Shown in pieces: positions 33,484 to 41,947 of a stretch of DNA of 64,000 nucleotides; position 1 is the stretch's first letter, and every line of letters begins with the position of its first letter. Source of the DNA: Frigidibacter sp. SD6-1 (GTDB lineage: Bacteria; Pseudomonadota; Alphaproteobacteria; Rhodobacterales; Rhodobacteraceae); NCBI RefSeq assembly GCF_030143255.1, contig NZ_JARJNR010000008.1, positions 62,001 to 126,000 on the forward strand. Direction: 5' to 3'. The notes under the pieces are model-generated. The model saw only the letters and a program-made list of their open reading frames with translations, was not told the origin of the DNA and ran no database searches. The position numbers and the translations under genes were made by a program.

Positions 33484-34764
33484 TCAAAAGTTCTGCGAGG
33501 TGTAGTCGACCTCGTCGGGATACATCCCGTCCTCGACCGAGGCCGTGTGCGCGACCACCAGCCTGCCGCCCTCGACCTTGGTGATGTTCTGGATGCCGAA
33601 GGCCTGGTGGGTCTTGCCGTTGAAGGTCTTGGCGCCCTGCGGATGATCCTCGCCTTCCTCGAACCCGGTCATCGCCTCGATGGCTTCCACCAGCTTCTGG
33701 CGGTCGGCGGCACCGGTATAGCCTGCAGCCTCCATCCCCGCCTTGATGACGGAAAGCGTCTCCCAGACCGAGAACATGTGGCTGTAGGTCGCCACATCGG
33801 CCGCGTCGCCGACCGAAGCCCCATTGTCATCGACGCCCACGGCCGCGCGATAGGCGGTTTCGGCCTCGGACGCATCGGCCTGCTTGTAGCGCGGATGGGC
33901 TTCCCAGAAGTGCGAACCATCGAGGAATTCGAGGCCCGCCGAATTGATGTCCACCGCCTCGAGCGAATCGATGAAGCCGAAAAGCTGGGGCCGCGCGCCC
34001 GAGCCGTAGAATTCGCCCAGTTCCTTGACGAAGGTCAGGACCGCCGGGCCGACCATGACGTGATAGATCACCTCGGTCTCCGCCGGGATCTGCGGGAAGT
34101 AACGGGTGAACGAGGTTTCCGTCGGCGGGATCGCGATCTGGGCGATGACCTCGCCGCCCTGGGCGGTGCAGGCAGCGGTGAAATAGTCGCGGTGGTCATG
34201 ACCGAAGGCGAAGTCCGGGAAGATCATCGTGACCTTCTTGCCGAGGTTCGAGGTCACGAAGGGCGCCATCGCCTGCACCTGGCTCTTCACGTCGGTGATG
34301 CCGGGCTGCAGGGTCCAGCGGTTCAGCATGCCTGAGGCGACATGGTGGCCCTCCGAACAGACGAGATAGGGCACTTTCAGTTCCGCCGCGCGCGGCGCGG
34401 TGCCGATCACGACATGGCTGAAGAGCGCACCGAAGACGAGGTCACAGTTCGACTGCGTGGCAAGCTTGCCGAAGACCTCGGCGCCCCGCGCCGGGTCGGT
34501 GCCGTCATCCTCGAACAGGATCTCGACCGGCCGCCCGCCGATGCCGCCTGCCGCGTTCATGCGGGCAAGCGCGGCGGTCGCGGTGCGTTCGTACCAGCGG
34601 CCATAAGCCGCGCCGATGCCGGTGCGGTGCAGCTGGAAGCCAAGCCGGATCGGCTCGGACGATTGGGCGTTCGTGTAGCCCGGGAAGAAGCTTGCCGCCG
34701 TGGCGGCGCCCATGCCCGCAAGCACCGTGCGGCGGGTGGGCGTGAGGGTCAGTCCTTTGGTCAT
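33484..34764 (-). CDS. ABC transporter substrate-binding protein, amide/branched-chain amino acid type
   Basis: 426 aa. A Tat-like signal (LTPTRRTVLAGMGAATAASF) ends near YTNAQ. The type I periplasmic binding fold is visible in RLGFQLHRTGIGAAYGRWYE, ILFEDDGTDPARGAEVFGKL and the hinge region. It resembles the amide/urea/short-chain amidase branch of LivJ-like proteins, but the ligand cannot be read from sequence. Own promoter candidate at 34830-34857. It supplies the two permeases and two ATPases encoded downstream. Confidence 0.9.
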   Translation of the reverse strand: MTKGLTLTPTRRTVLAGMGAATAASFFPGYTNAQSSEPIRLGFQLHRTGIGAAYGRWYERTATAALARMNAAGGIGGRPVEILFEDDGTDPARGAEVFGKLATQSNCDLVFGALFSHVVIGTAPRAAELKVPYLVCSEGHHVASGMLNRWTLQPGITDVKSQVQAMAPFVTSNLGKKVTMIFPDFAFGHDHRDYFTAACTAQGGEVIAQIAIPPTETSFTRYFPQIPAETEVIYHVMVGPAVLTFVKELGEFYGSGARPQLFGFIDSLEAVDINSAGLEFLDGSHFWEAHPRYKQADASEAETAYRAAVGVDDNGASVGDAADVATYSHMFSVWETLSVIKAGMEAAGYTGAADRQKLVEAIEAMTGFEEGEDHPQGAKTFNGKTHQAFGIQNITKVEGGRLVVAHTASVEDGMYPDEVDYTSQNF

Positions 34765-34829
34765 GTCCGTCTCCTCTCTGTCGGGACGCGGGTCTTGTGC
34801 CCGCGCCTGTTTTCCGGTTTGCGTGTGTG

Positions 34830-34857
34830 CATATAAAAACCGTTATAAATCAACCAA
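34830..34857 (-). promoter_or_regulatory. Promoter with overlapping inverted repeat upstream of the liv-type operon
   Basis: Minus strand: -35 TTGGTT (34852-34857), 16-bp spacer, -10 TATATG (34830-34835), 66 bp from the start codon. The inverted repeat TATAA-N6-TTATA (34832-34847) overlaps the -10 and spacer and could be an operator. The -35 overlaps the 3' end of the upstream membrane protein gene. Confidence 0.5.
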
Positions 34858-36226
34858 TTGCGGGCGTGGCCAATAGCCACAGGCCGAAGCAGGTGTAAAG
34901 GACCATCAAGAGCGTCAGCGGCATTTCGCGCCATGGCGTCAGCCGGAGCCCGGCATTCGCCGCGATCCGGTGCGACAAGAGAACCGCCACCACATGCGCG
35001 CCGAGGATGATCGCGAACTGCAGGATCCAGATTCGCCAGACGGCATCGTGGTCGGTCAGGAAGCCGAAACCCACCCAATGCGGCCCGAGCCCGAGGAGGT
35101 CGTCGCCGCGCGCCAGCGGGTCGGAAAGCGCGGCGATCGCATATTGGCCCTGGGTCAGGAGAGCGGTCAGATAATGGGCAACATGATAGCCCGCAGCGAT
35201 AGGCAGGAATGAGAGCGCCAGCGGACCCAGAATCTGTGCAAGCGTCACGCGTTCCGCCCGGACCGCGAGCGCCACCGCCCCGCAGATCAGCCCGGCCATG
35301 ATCGCCCAGGCGGCAAGAAGGCCCGCCGTGTTCACCACCATGACCGCCGACCGCCCTGGATAGTCGAGCGGGTTGAGGCCAATGGCCGCCACCCAGAGGT
35401 AGGTTTCATGCAGCCCGTCGAAGCTGACCGAGGCGATCATCAGCATGAGGAAGGCAATGGCAGAACCGGAAAGCGGCGGCAGCCCCGCCACCTGCGCGCC
35501 CGGCAGTCCGGCCTTCACCGTCACTCTCCTGCCCTCATAGTCGGCCCAGAAGGGTGCGATCCGCGCCACATTGGCAAAGAAGACCGTCAGGAACTCGCCC
35601 TGCCTCAGCCAACCCTCACCCTCGGCCACGGCGAGAAGGAAGATTGCAAGCCAGTAAAACGCGACGATGAGGGCCAGTTCCGCCGGATCGTCTGGCGAGA
35701 GAGAGACGATCTCGAACCAGGCGAAGGCCAGAAAGCCGAGGGCGGCGGGCCATTGGCCAAGGCGCGCAAGACCCATGCCGCCGGTCCGGCCCAGAAGCGC
35801 GCGACAGGCGCGGACCGGCCCGCGCCAGGGATCGAGGTCGCGCCAGAGATTGCCGAAAAACGCCTGAAGGGCGGTGAGGCCGACCCAGAGTACCGTCCAG
35901 ATCCAGAGCGGCAGGGGATTTCGATAAGGATCATGTGTGCCGTAAAGGCCCGCATAGACGAGGAGGAGAAGGACGGCAGCCGACAGCCAGCTTGTCAGAC
36001 CATCGGGACAGAGGCGTGGGCGGCTGAAGAGGCTTCGCGCCTCGAAGGCGGGGCCACGGCGCGTCACGCCCGAGAGGAGCGCGGTCAACGCGACAACGAT
36101 CGCCGCCGCCCAGACGAACCCCTTGGTCGGCAGGGTCAGGAGGACGGCGCGCTGCGAGGCATGCGCGAGCGCCGCCCCCGGCACGAGGGCGAGCGCTGCC
36201 GCCGCCGCTGTCGCCCTGCCCCTCAC
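34850..36226 (-). CDS. Polytopic membrane protein of unknown function
   Basis: 458 aa. N-terminal signal-like segment (AAAAALALVPGAALAHA) followed by about ten hydrophobic helices. Trp/Pro-rich loops include NLWRDLDPWRGPVRACRALL and YPGRSAVMVVNTAG, and a conserved-looking GYHVAHYLTALLTQGQY contains His residues within a membrane segment. I do not recognise a transporter family with confidence; some proteins with similar layout are loosely annotated as fenitrothion hydrolase. Overlaps the DUF1185 gene by 4 bp, so it is coupled to the Mo-hydroxylase/6-hydroxynicotinate-reductase-like genes and may transport or process their substrate. Confidence 0.75.
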   Translation of the reverse strand: MRGRATAAAAALALVPGAALAHASQRAVLLTLPTKGFVWAAAIVVALTALLSGVTRRGPAFEARSLFSRPRLCPDGLTSWLSAAVLLLLVYAGLYGTHDPYRNPLPLWIWTVLWVGLTALQAFFGNLWRDLDPWRGPVRACRALLGRTGGMGLARLGQWPAALGFLAFAWFEIVSLSPDDPAELALIVAFYWLAIFLLAVAEGEGWLRQGEFLTVFFANVARIAPFWADYEGRRVTVKAGLPGAQVAGLPPLSGSAIAFLMLMIASVSFDGLHETYLWVAAIGLNPLDYPGRSAVMVVNTAGLLAAWAIMAGLICGAVALAVRAERVTLAQILGPLALSFLPIAAGYHVAHYLTALLTQGQYAIAALSDPLARGDDLLGLGPHWVGFGFLTDHDAVWRIWILQFAIILGAHVVAVLLSHRIAANAGLRLTPWREMPLTLLMVLYTCFGLWLLATPAIG

Positions 36227-36804
36227 CGCAACCCGTCCTCGCCCTTGACCTGCCAGACCTCGAGCCCGCCCATGCGGGAATGGACCCGTCCGCCCTTCGC
36301 CATGGCGAGGACGAAGAGGATCTCGTCGGCGCGCGGACCGTCCGGCATCTGGACGGTCATCGCATCGAAATGGCTGCGCACATAGGCGGCGTTGATATGG
36401 CCCAGAGGCACGTCGAGCGTGGCGCCCATCGCGCCCACTTTCATCGCCGAGGGCACGATGGCGCGGCTTTCGCCGAGGCGCTCGCGCATCGCATAGCCGC
36501 CCGGCACATGCCAGAGCGCGCCATGTTCGGCCTCTCCGCCCGCGCCGACGATCGCCCCCTTGCCATAGGCGTCGATCCCCTGCGGCCCGCCGAGCGCGGC
36601 GATCAGCCGGTCGGTCATCATCAGGCCGAGGGGCTTGAGGGTCTCCATCGCCGGTTGCAGGTCGGGCGCGTAGCGGCCCGAGAACGGGTTGGCGCAGAGC
36701 GCGAGGATCGCCGCCCGGCCGCGCGGCGGGTCGGCGGGCGGGCCGCCGTCATGGTGGACTTCCTCGATCAGGATCGAGAGTTTGCGCAGGGCGAAGTCAG
36801 GCAA
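36223..36804 (-). CDS. DUF1185 (so-called amino acid synthesis family) protein
   Basis: 193 aa. Recognised from RKLSILIEEVHHDGGPPADP, CANPFSGRYAPDLQP, GKGAIVGAGGEAEHGALWHV and the ending VHSRMGGLEVWQVKGEDG. The family name is historical and its reaction is unknown. In other Rhodobacteraceae I recall it together with UPF0280 and 6-hydroxynicotinate-reductase-like genes, as here. Its start overlaps the end of the UPF0280 frame by 8 bp. Confidence 0.85.
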   Translation of the reverse strand: MPDFALRKLSILIEEVHHDGGPPADPPRGRAAILALCANPFSGRYAPDLQPAMETLKPLGLMMTDRLIAALGGPQGIDAYGKGAIVGAGGEAEHGALWHVPGGYAMRERLGESRAIVPSAMKVGAMGATLDVPLGHINAAYVRSHFDAMTVQMPDGPRADEILFVLAMAKGGRVHSRMGGLEVWQVKGEDGLR

Positions 36805-37729
36805 GGGTCAGCTCCTTTCGGGCAAGGGTTTCGCCGCCTTTGGCGGCGATCCGCCGGGGAGGGCGCTGCCCTCCCCGGACCCCACCCGGGATATTTGTGA
36901 ACGAAAGAGAGAGGGAAACGGAAGGGGAAAGCGTCCGGATCCGGCCCTGAAGGCAGAGCGCGGCGGCTATGATCAGCCTTCGGGATTGCAGGGCGCGGGC
37001 GCAGCGCAGGCCGTTTTCCAGGGCGCTGTCGCAGTCGGTCGCGCCAAGCCTGCCGACGCCGGTCGTGACGAGGCGGGTGCCGAGATCGCTGTCGGCCTTG
37101 ATCTGGGCGGCCGGTTGGCGGGTGATCGCCGGATGGCCGGGCAGGTCGACGGCATTGGCGATGATCGTGGCGGCGGCATCGGCCATCGCTGCGGTGGGTG
37201 CAAGGATAGTGGCCGCATCGGCGATGCCGAGCGAGAAGGAGCGGCCCCGCCAGCCCGAGGTGGCGATGCCGCGCACCGGATCGTCATGGCTGATCGTGAC
37301 GCGGTCCGGCAGGCCCGCGCGGGCGGCGATGGCGGCAGTCAGGCTCTCGCCCGGCGTGAGGTAAAGCGCGATGTCGCCGCCGTTGTTCACATAGGCCCTG
37401 GTGATGCCCGGCCCGGCGAGCGAAGCGAGCACCTCGTCGGCGACCGCGCCCGCGACAGCGGCCATCGGCGTGATGAAGGCGGGCCGGTAGGGCCGGACGG
37501 CCGCCGCCATCGCCCGGGCGACCCGCCCGCTCACAGGCGCCCCGTCCGAGGCGCGAAGCGCCGGAAGTTCCGCGACGAGCAGGGCGAGGAGCGGCTCGAA
37601 CGCGGCCCAGGCCCGGGTGTAGGCGGCGCGGACAGCATCCGGCGCGCCCCAGGCCTCGACGATCAGATCCATCGGCCCGTGCTGCAGGTGCAGGCGACCA
37701 TCAGGCAGAAGGCGGGCGGTGGCGGTCAT
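36797..37729 (-). CDS. UPF0280 family protein with repeat-derived C-terminal tail
   Basis: 310 aa. ApbE-like UPF0280 features: QHGPMDLIVEAWG near the N-terminus, AYVNNGGDIALYLTPGES (a flavin-transferase-like NGGD segment), GIATSGWRGRSFSLGIADAA and a DAAATIIANAVDLPGHPAI region. ApbE relatives attach FMN to proteins, but UPF0280 activity is not established. The last 40 or so residues (from about RTLSPSVSLSLSFTNIPGG) are translated from hairpin repeat copy C and look non-native. Overlaps the 6-hydroxynicotinate-reductase-like gene by 4 bp. Confidence 0.85.
   Translation of the reverse strand: MTATARLLPDGRLHLQHGPMDLIVEAWGAPDAVRAAYTRAWAAFEPLLALLVAELPALRASDGAPVSGRVARAMAAAVRPYRPAFITPMAAVAGAVADEVLASLAGPGITRAYVNNGGDIALYLTPGESLTAAIAARAGLPDRVTISHDDPVRGIATSGWRGRSFSLGIADAATILAPTAAMADAAATIIANAVDLPGHPAITRQPAAQIKADSDLGTRLVTTGVGRLGATDCDSALENGLRCARALQSRRLIIAAALCLQGRIRTLSPSVSLSLSFTNIPGGVRGGQRPPRRIAAKGGETLARKELTLA
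36856..36915. repeat. Hairpin repeat, family 1 (copy C), inside the UPF0280 reading frame
   Basis: Hairpin GGGGAGGGC-GCT-GCCCTCCCC (36856-36876), then GGACCCCACCCGGGATATTT and a purine-rich tail ending near 36915. Same order and orientation as copies A, B and D. Unlike those, it is not between genes: the UPF0280 frame reads through it. Confidence 0.75.
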
Positions 37730-39171
37730 TCGTCGCCCCCCGGCCAGCTTTCAAGGCGCCCGGCCGTGGCATATTCGCCCCCGGTCTCGGCAATCTCTTC
37801 GAGCGAGCGGATCGCGCCCTCGTGCCCGCCAAGCGCCACATAGGCCTCGCGCGCGAGGGTGAATTCGAGCGGCGCGACGAGGGCCGGGGTCGGCACATAG
37901 CCGAAGGCGCCGCGTGGCAGGCGGGTGACATCGACCATGAAGGTGATGCCGCCGCCCGGCCAGACAAAGCAGGGCGCGCCGCCCGAGGTCAGCCGCGTCT
38001 CGCGGCCCTGCACCGAGCGGGTCAGGCGCACCGGGTTCCGCGTGACGCCGGCCCTGAGCGAGCCGCCTGCCCCGCCCATGAAAAGAACCGTGCAAAGCGA
38101 GGGTTCGCAATTCTCGTCAATGAGCCGCACCGTCGCCTGCAGGGTTTCGGGCAGAGGCTGGCGCACCGGCTGCAGCGCCGCGTCCAGGACGTAATAGGCA
38201 TATTCCTCGCCGGTGGTGGAGACCATGAGGAGCGTGAGCCCCGGCCGCGCGCCGCGCTTGGCCTCCCAGGGACCGAGGATTTCCAATGGGTCGGTGATGC
38301 AGGTGCCGCCCCAGCCGAGGCCGGGTTCGGAGACGCGGAAATAGCGGCCGGGGGTGGATCTGTGGCCCTTGACCCTGATGCCCGTGGCCTGCCAGCCCAG
38401 AACCTTGCCCGCCTGATGTTCCGACACGACCCCGGTGATATGGTCGTCGACCACGACGACCTCGTCGACCAGCCCCTGCCATTGCGCGGCGAACATGCCG
38501 ATGGTCGCGGACCCGCAGCCGACCCGCATCCGGTGCTCTTCCCTGCCGTCGACGACGGGCGCGCGGCCCGCCTGGACGATGACCGTCGAGCCGCCGTCGA
38601 TGGCGAGCGTCACGGCCTCGCCGTTGCAGAGCGCCAGCAGCGCGGCGCAGGTCACCCGGCCCTCGGGCTTCGACCCGCCGGTCAGGTGGTGGACACCGCC
38701 GAGCGACAGCATCTGGCTGCCGTATTCGGCGGTGGTGACATGGCCTATGGGTTCGCCGTCGGCCCGGACCGTGGCGCCTTCGGGGCCGAGGAAGCGGTCG
38801 GTGTCGATCTTCACCTTGACGCCGCAGTAGGAAAATATCGCCTCGGTCACGACCGTGACCATGTCGGCCCCCTCGATGCGGGACGAGACGATGAAGGGCG
38901 CAGGCTTGTAGTCCGGGTAAGTGGTCCCTGCACCGATGCCGGTCACGAAGGCGTCGGCCGGGCGGATGATCTCGCCGTCCCAGGCGGGGCCCGCGAAGGG
39001 CACGATCCGGCCGCCCTGTTCCAGCGTCCTCGACAGGATCGTGACGGGATCGCAGCGCACGATCCGGCCCCGGTCGTTGGCATAGCGGTCGCAGGCGCCG
39101 GTCTGACCGGGCGCGATGTAGCACATCACCGGGCAGGCATCGCAGCGGATCTTTTCGGCGGGGTCGCTCAT
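37726..39171 (-). CDS. 6-hydroxynicotinate reductase-like protein
   Basis: 481 aa. The N-terminus carries a four-Cys motif, Cys10, 13, 17 and 27 (CDACPVMC, then GACDRY), suited to an Fe-S cluster. Further segments are ILSRTLEQGGRIVPFAGPAW, FSYCGVKVKIDTDRFLGPEG and MRVGCGSATIGMFAAQW. The annotation rests on remembered similarity to the ferredoxin-dependent 6-hydroxynicotinate reductase of anaerobic nicotinate fermenters. The true substrate here is uncertain and could be another hydroxylated N-heterocycle made by the adjacent Mo-hydroxylase. The start at 39171 precedes the Cys motif by nine codons; longer starts read into repeat copy D. Confidence 0.78.
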   Translation of the reverse strand: MSDPAEKIRCDACPVMCYIAPGQTGACDRYANDRGRIVRCDPVTILSRTLEQGGRIVPFAGPAWDGEIIRPADAFVTGIGAGTTYPDYKPAPFIVSSRIEGADMVTVVTEAIFSYCGVKVKIDTDRFLGPEGATVRADGEPIGHVTTAEYGSQMLSLGGVHHLTGGSKPEGRVTCAALLALCNGEAVTLAIDGGSTVIVQAGRAPVVDGREEHRMRVGCGSATIGMFAAQWQGLVDEVVVVDDHITGVVSEHQAGKVLGWQATGIRVKGHRSTPGRYFRVSEPGLGWGGTCITDPLEILGPWEAKRGARPGLTLLMVSTTGEEYAYYVLDAALQPVRQPLPETLQATVRLIDENCEPSLCTVLFMGGAGGSLRAGVTRNPVRLTRSVQGRETRLTSGGAPCFVWPGGGITFMVDVTRLPRGAFGYVPTPALVAPLEFTLAREAYVALGGHEGAIRSLEEIAETGGEYATAGRLESWPGGDE

Positions 39172-39196
39172 GCCAGGTGTCCCGTGCGCTGTCCGC

Positions 39197-39249
39197 CGGG
39201 CGGGGACGCCGCCCCCGCACCCCCGGGAGTATTTGGGCAAAGAAGAAGG
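39197..39249. repeat. Intergenic hairpin repeat, family 1 (copy D)
   Basis: GC hairpin (39198-39216), then CACCCCCGGGAGTATTT and a purine-rich tail ending one base from the Mo-hydroxylase stop codon. Same layout as copies A-C. Confidence 0.75.
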
Positions 39250-39250
39250 A

Positions 39251-41947
39251 TCATGCGTCTTCTCCCTTCATGGCGGCCAGAAGCCGGTGCGGCAGGACCG
39301 GCAGGCGGGACGGCAGGGCGCCGGTGGCATGGCGGATGGCGTTCAGGATCGCGGGCGCGGTCGGGATGAGCACATGTTCGCCGAGGCCCTTGGCGCCGAA
39401 CGGGCCTTCGGGGTGCGCGACCTCGACGATCAGGCTCTCGATCGGTGGCACATCGCCGGTCGTGGGGATGAGATAGTCGTGCAGGTTCTCGGTCCGGCCG
39501 GGGATGTAATCCTCCATCAGCGCCATGCCGATGCCCTGGGCGATGCCGCCCTCGATCTGGCCCTCGACCAGGGTGGGGTTGATGGCGCGGCCGACGTCAT
39601 GGGCGGCGGTGATCTTGAGAAGCTTCACCCTACCGAGGCCCGTGTCGACCGTGAGTTCCACCATCTGCGCGCCATAGCCGTAGACGGCGTAGGGCCTGCC
39701 CTGCCCATTGTCGTCGAGCGCCGTGGTGGGCGGATCGTAGGTCTCTTCCGCCGACAGGACATAGCCCCGCGCATCGGAGGGCAGGCGCGAGAGGTCGATG
39801 CTGCCGCTGGCGGACCCGAGCAGCGGGCCGTCGAGGCTCAGGCGCGCATCGTCCCCCCAGTTTCCAAGCCGCAGGATCAGGGCGCGGAGCGTGCGGGCGG
39901 CCGCCTCGGCGGCGCGACCCGTCACATAGGTCTGGCGCGAGGCCGAGGTCTTGCCCGCGTCGGGCGACAGCGCCGTGTCGGGGCCGACGAGGGTGAATTT
40001 CCCGACCGGCAGGCCGAGCGCCTCGGCCGCGATCTGGGTGATGACGGTATTGGAGCCCTGCCCGATGTCGGTCGCGCCCTGATGCAGGACGAGGCGCCCT
40101 TCGGGCGTCAGGCCGATGCGGATGGTCGAGGGGTTCGGCAGCGAAGTGTTGCCGCAGCCATACCAGCAGGAGGCAAGTCCGACGCCGCGACGTGTCTGGC
40201 CATCCGGGGCCGCAGCGGCGTCGGCCAGCGCGCGCGTCCAGTGCGGGCGAAGGGCCGTGAGGCACGCGTGGATGCCCGTCGCCTCCATCACCTGGCCGGT
40301 CGCCGAGAGGTCACCGTCGCAGAGCGCGTTCCTGAGCCGGAACTCCAGCCGGTCGATGCCCGCCTTCTCGGCAAGCCGGTCATAGAGCGTTTCCTGCATC
40401 ACCGCCGCCTGCGGCACGCCAAAGCCCCGGAAAGCGCCGGATACCGGGCCATTTGTATGGATCGCCCGCGCCCGGGCACGGACATGCGGAGTGCGGTAGG
40501 GGCCGGTCGCGTGGACCGGGACCCGGTTCGCGACCGTCGGCCCCCAGCTCGAATAGGCGCCGGTGTTGAAGATGCCATCGAAGTCGAGCGCGGTGATGCG
40601 CCCCTGCGCATCGCAGCCGAGGCGCGCGGAGATCGAGGCCGGATGACGCTTGGTGGTCGACACCATGCTTTCGGTCCGGCTGTAGATCATCCGGGAGGGT
40701 CGACCGGTCTTCAGTGTGACGAGGCCAAGAAGCGGCTGCACCGAGATATCGAGTTTCGAGCCGAAGCCACCGCCGACGGCAGACGGGATGATCCGTACCC
40801 GGTCGGGCGGCAGGCCAAGGATTGCGGCCGTATCGTCGCGGTCCATGTAGGGCGCCTGGGTGCAGGCGCGGATGACGAGTATGTCGCCGTCCATCCAGGC
40901 CGCACCCGCCTCCGGCTCGATATAGGCATGTTCGACGAAGGCGGTCTCGACATGGCCCTCGACCACATGGGCGGAGGCGGCGAGCGCGGCCCCGGCATCG
41001 CCGCGCCGCACATAGCCTTGCGTCAGCTGGTTGCCCGGGCGGGCGCCATGGATAAGCGCGCCCTTGATCGCCACGACCGGATCGGTAAGCGCAGTCCGTT
41101 CGGTCCAGTGGATCGGAAACTCCGAGAGATCGGGATCGGAACCGTCATCCTCGAAGGCCACGAGCGCGACCGCCTCGCCCCGGAAACGCGCGGTCCCCTC
41201 GGCGAGCGCCGGCTGGTCGGCAAAGGCCGGGATCACGCCGAAGGCATTGCGGCCCGGTATGTCGGCGGCGGTGAAGACATGGGCGGCGCCCGGCCGTGCG
41301 GCCAGCCAGGCCGCAAGATCGCCAAAGGCGAAGGCCGCATGGGGAAAGGGAGAGCGCACGGCTTTCAGAAGAAGCCCGCCCCTCTGCCAGATATCCGCGC
41401 CGAACCGGTCGCTTCCCGCGACCTTCGGGCCGCCGTCCAGCCGCAAGGTCCGCTCGCCAACCCCGCCCCGGACCTGATCCGGGGCCTCCCGGCCTCCACC
41501 TGCTCCGGCGTCAAGGACCGCGGCAATGATCTTCTGATAGCCGGTGCAGCGGCAGAGCACACCACCAAGCGCCTCCTCGACCTCCGGTCTTCCCGGCGCG
41601 GCTCGCTCGGCGAGAAGCGCGCGGGCTGCCATCAGCATGCCAGGCGTGCAGATGCCGCATTGCGCCGCGCCGTGGCGCAGGAAGGCGGCGCGCAGCCGGT
41701 CGAGGACCGGGTCCTCCGCCTCGACGGTCTGCACGTCGCTGCCCCGGACCCGTGCGGCTGGCGTGAGACAGGCGCAGTGCGCCGCGCCGTCGATCAGCAC
41801 CGTACAGGCGCCGCAATCGCCCGCGTCGCAGCCGACCTTGGTGCCGGTCAGGCCGCAGTCCTCGCGCAGGACCTCAGACAGGCGCCGCGTCGGTGCGGTT
41901 GCGACGGCGACGGGGGCACCATTGAGGGTAAAGCGCACCTCAGCCAT
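39251..41947 (-). CDS. Molybdenum hydroxylase, fused [2Fe-2S] and molybdopterin subunits
   Basis: 898 aa. Residues 1-145 are a xanthine-dehydrogenase-type iron-sulfur domain: Cys40, 45, 48 and 60 (first cluster) and Cys97, 100, 132 and 134 (second cluster). From about 166 on is the molybdopterin-binding domain, with HVEGHVETAFVEHAYIEPEA, GGGFGSKLDI, FRGFGVPQ, HQGATDIGQGSNTVITQIAA and the active-site Glu in FGAKGLGEH. It hydroxylates an aromatic heterocycle or aldehyde using water. The linker at about residues 150-165 is encoded by a REP-like palindrome. The start at 41947 overlaps the FAD-subunit stop by 8 bp. It works with that FAD subunit and probably feeds the 6-hydroxynicotinate-reductase-like enzyme. 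Confidence 0.92.
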   Translation of the reverse strand: MAEVRFTLNGAPVAVATAPTRRLSEVLREDCGLTGTKVGCDAGDCGACTVLIDGAAHCACLTPAARVRGSDVQTVEAEDPVLDRLRAAFLRHGAAQCGICTPGMLMAARALLAERAAPGRPEVEEALGGVLCRCTGYQKIIAAVLDAGAGGGREAPDQVRGGVGERTLRLDGGPKVAGSDRFGADIWQRGGLLLKAVRSPFPHAAFAFGDLAAWLAARPGAAHVFTAADIPGRNAFGVIPAFADQPALAEGTARFRGEAVALVAFEDDGSDPDLSEFPIHWTERTALTDPVVAIKGALIHGARPGNQLTQGYVRRGDAGAALAASAHVVEGHVETAFVEHAYIEPEAGAAWMDGDILVIRACTQAPYMDRDDTAAILGLPPDRVRIIPSAVGGGFGSKLDISVQPLLGLVTLKTGRPSRMIYSRTESMVSTTKRHPASISARLGCDAQGRITALDFDGIFNTGAYSSWGPTVANRVPVHATGPYRTPHVRARARAIHTNGPVSGAFRGFGVPQAAVMQETLYDRLAEKAGIDRLEFRLRNALCDGDLSATGQVMEATGIHACLTALRPHWTRALADAAAAPDGQTRRGVGLASCWYGCGNTSLPNPSTIRIGLTPEGRLVLHQGATDIGQGSNTVITQIAAEALGLPVGKFTLVGPDTALSPDAGKTSASRQTYVTGRAAEAAARTLRALILRLGNWGDDARLSLDGPLLGSASGSIDLSRLPSDARGYVLSAEETYDPPTTALDDNGQGRPYAVYGYGAQMVELTVDTGLGRVKLLKITAAHDVGRAINPTLVEGQIEGGIAQGIGMALMEDYIPGRTENLHDYLIPTTGDVPPIESLIVEVAHPEGPFGAKGLGEHVLIPTAPAILNAIRHATGALPSRLPVLPHRLLAAMKGEDA
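41461..41488. repeat. REP-like palindrome, family 2 (copy 2), inside the Mo-hydroxylase gene
   Basis: CCCCGGA-CCTGA-TCCGGGG (41466-41484) in the context CCCCG...CCTC, the same layout as the units at 7339-7404. It lies in frame within the Mo-hydroxylase gene, in the linker between its Fe-S and Mo domains. Confidence 0.75.
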
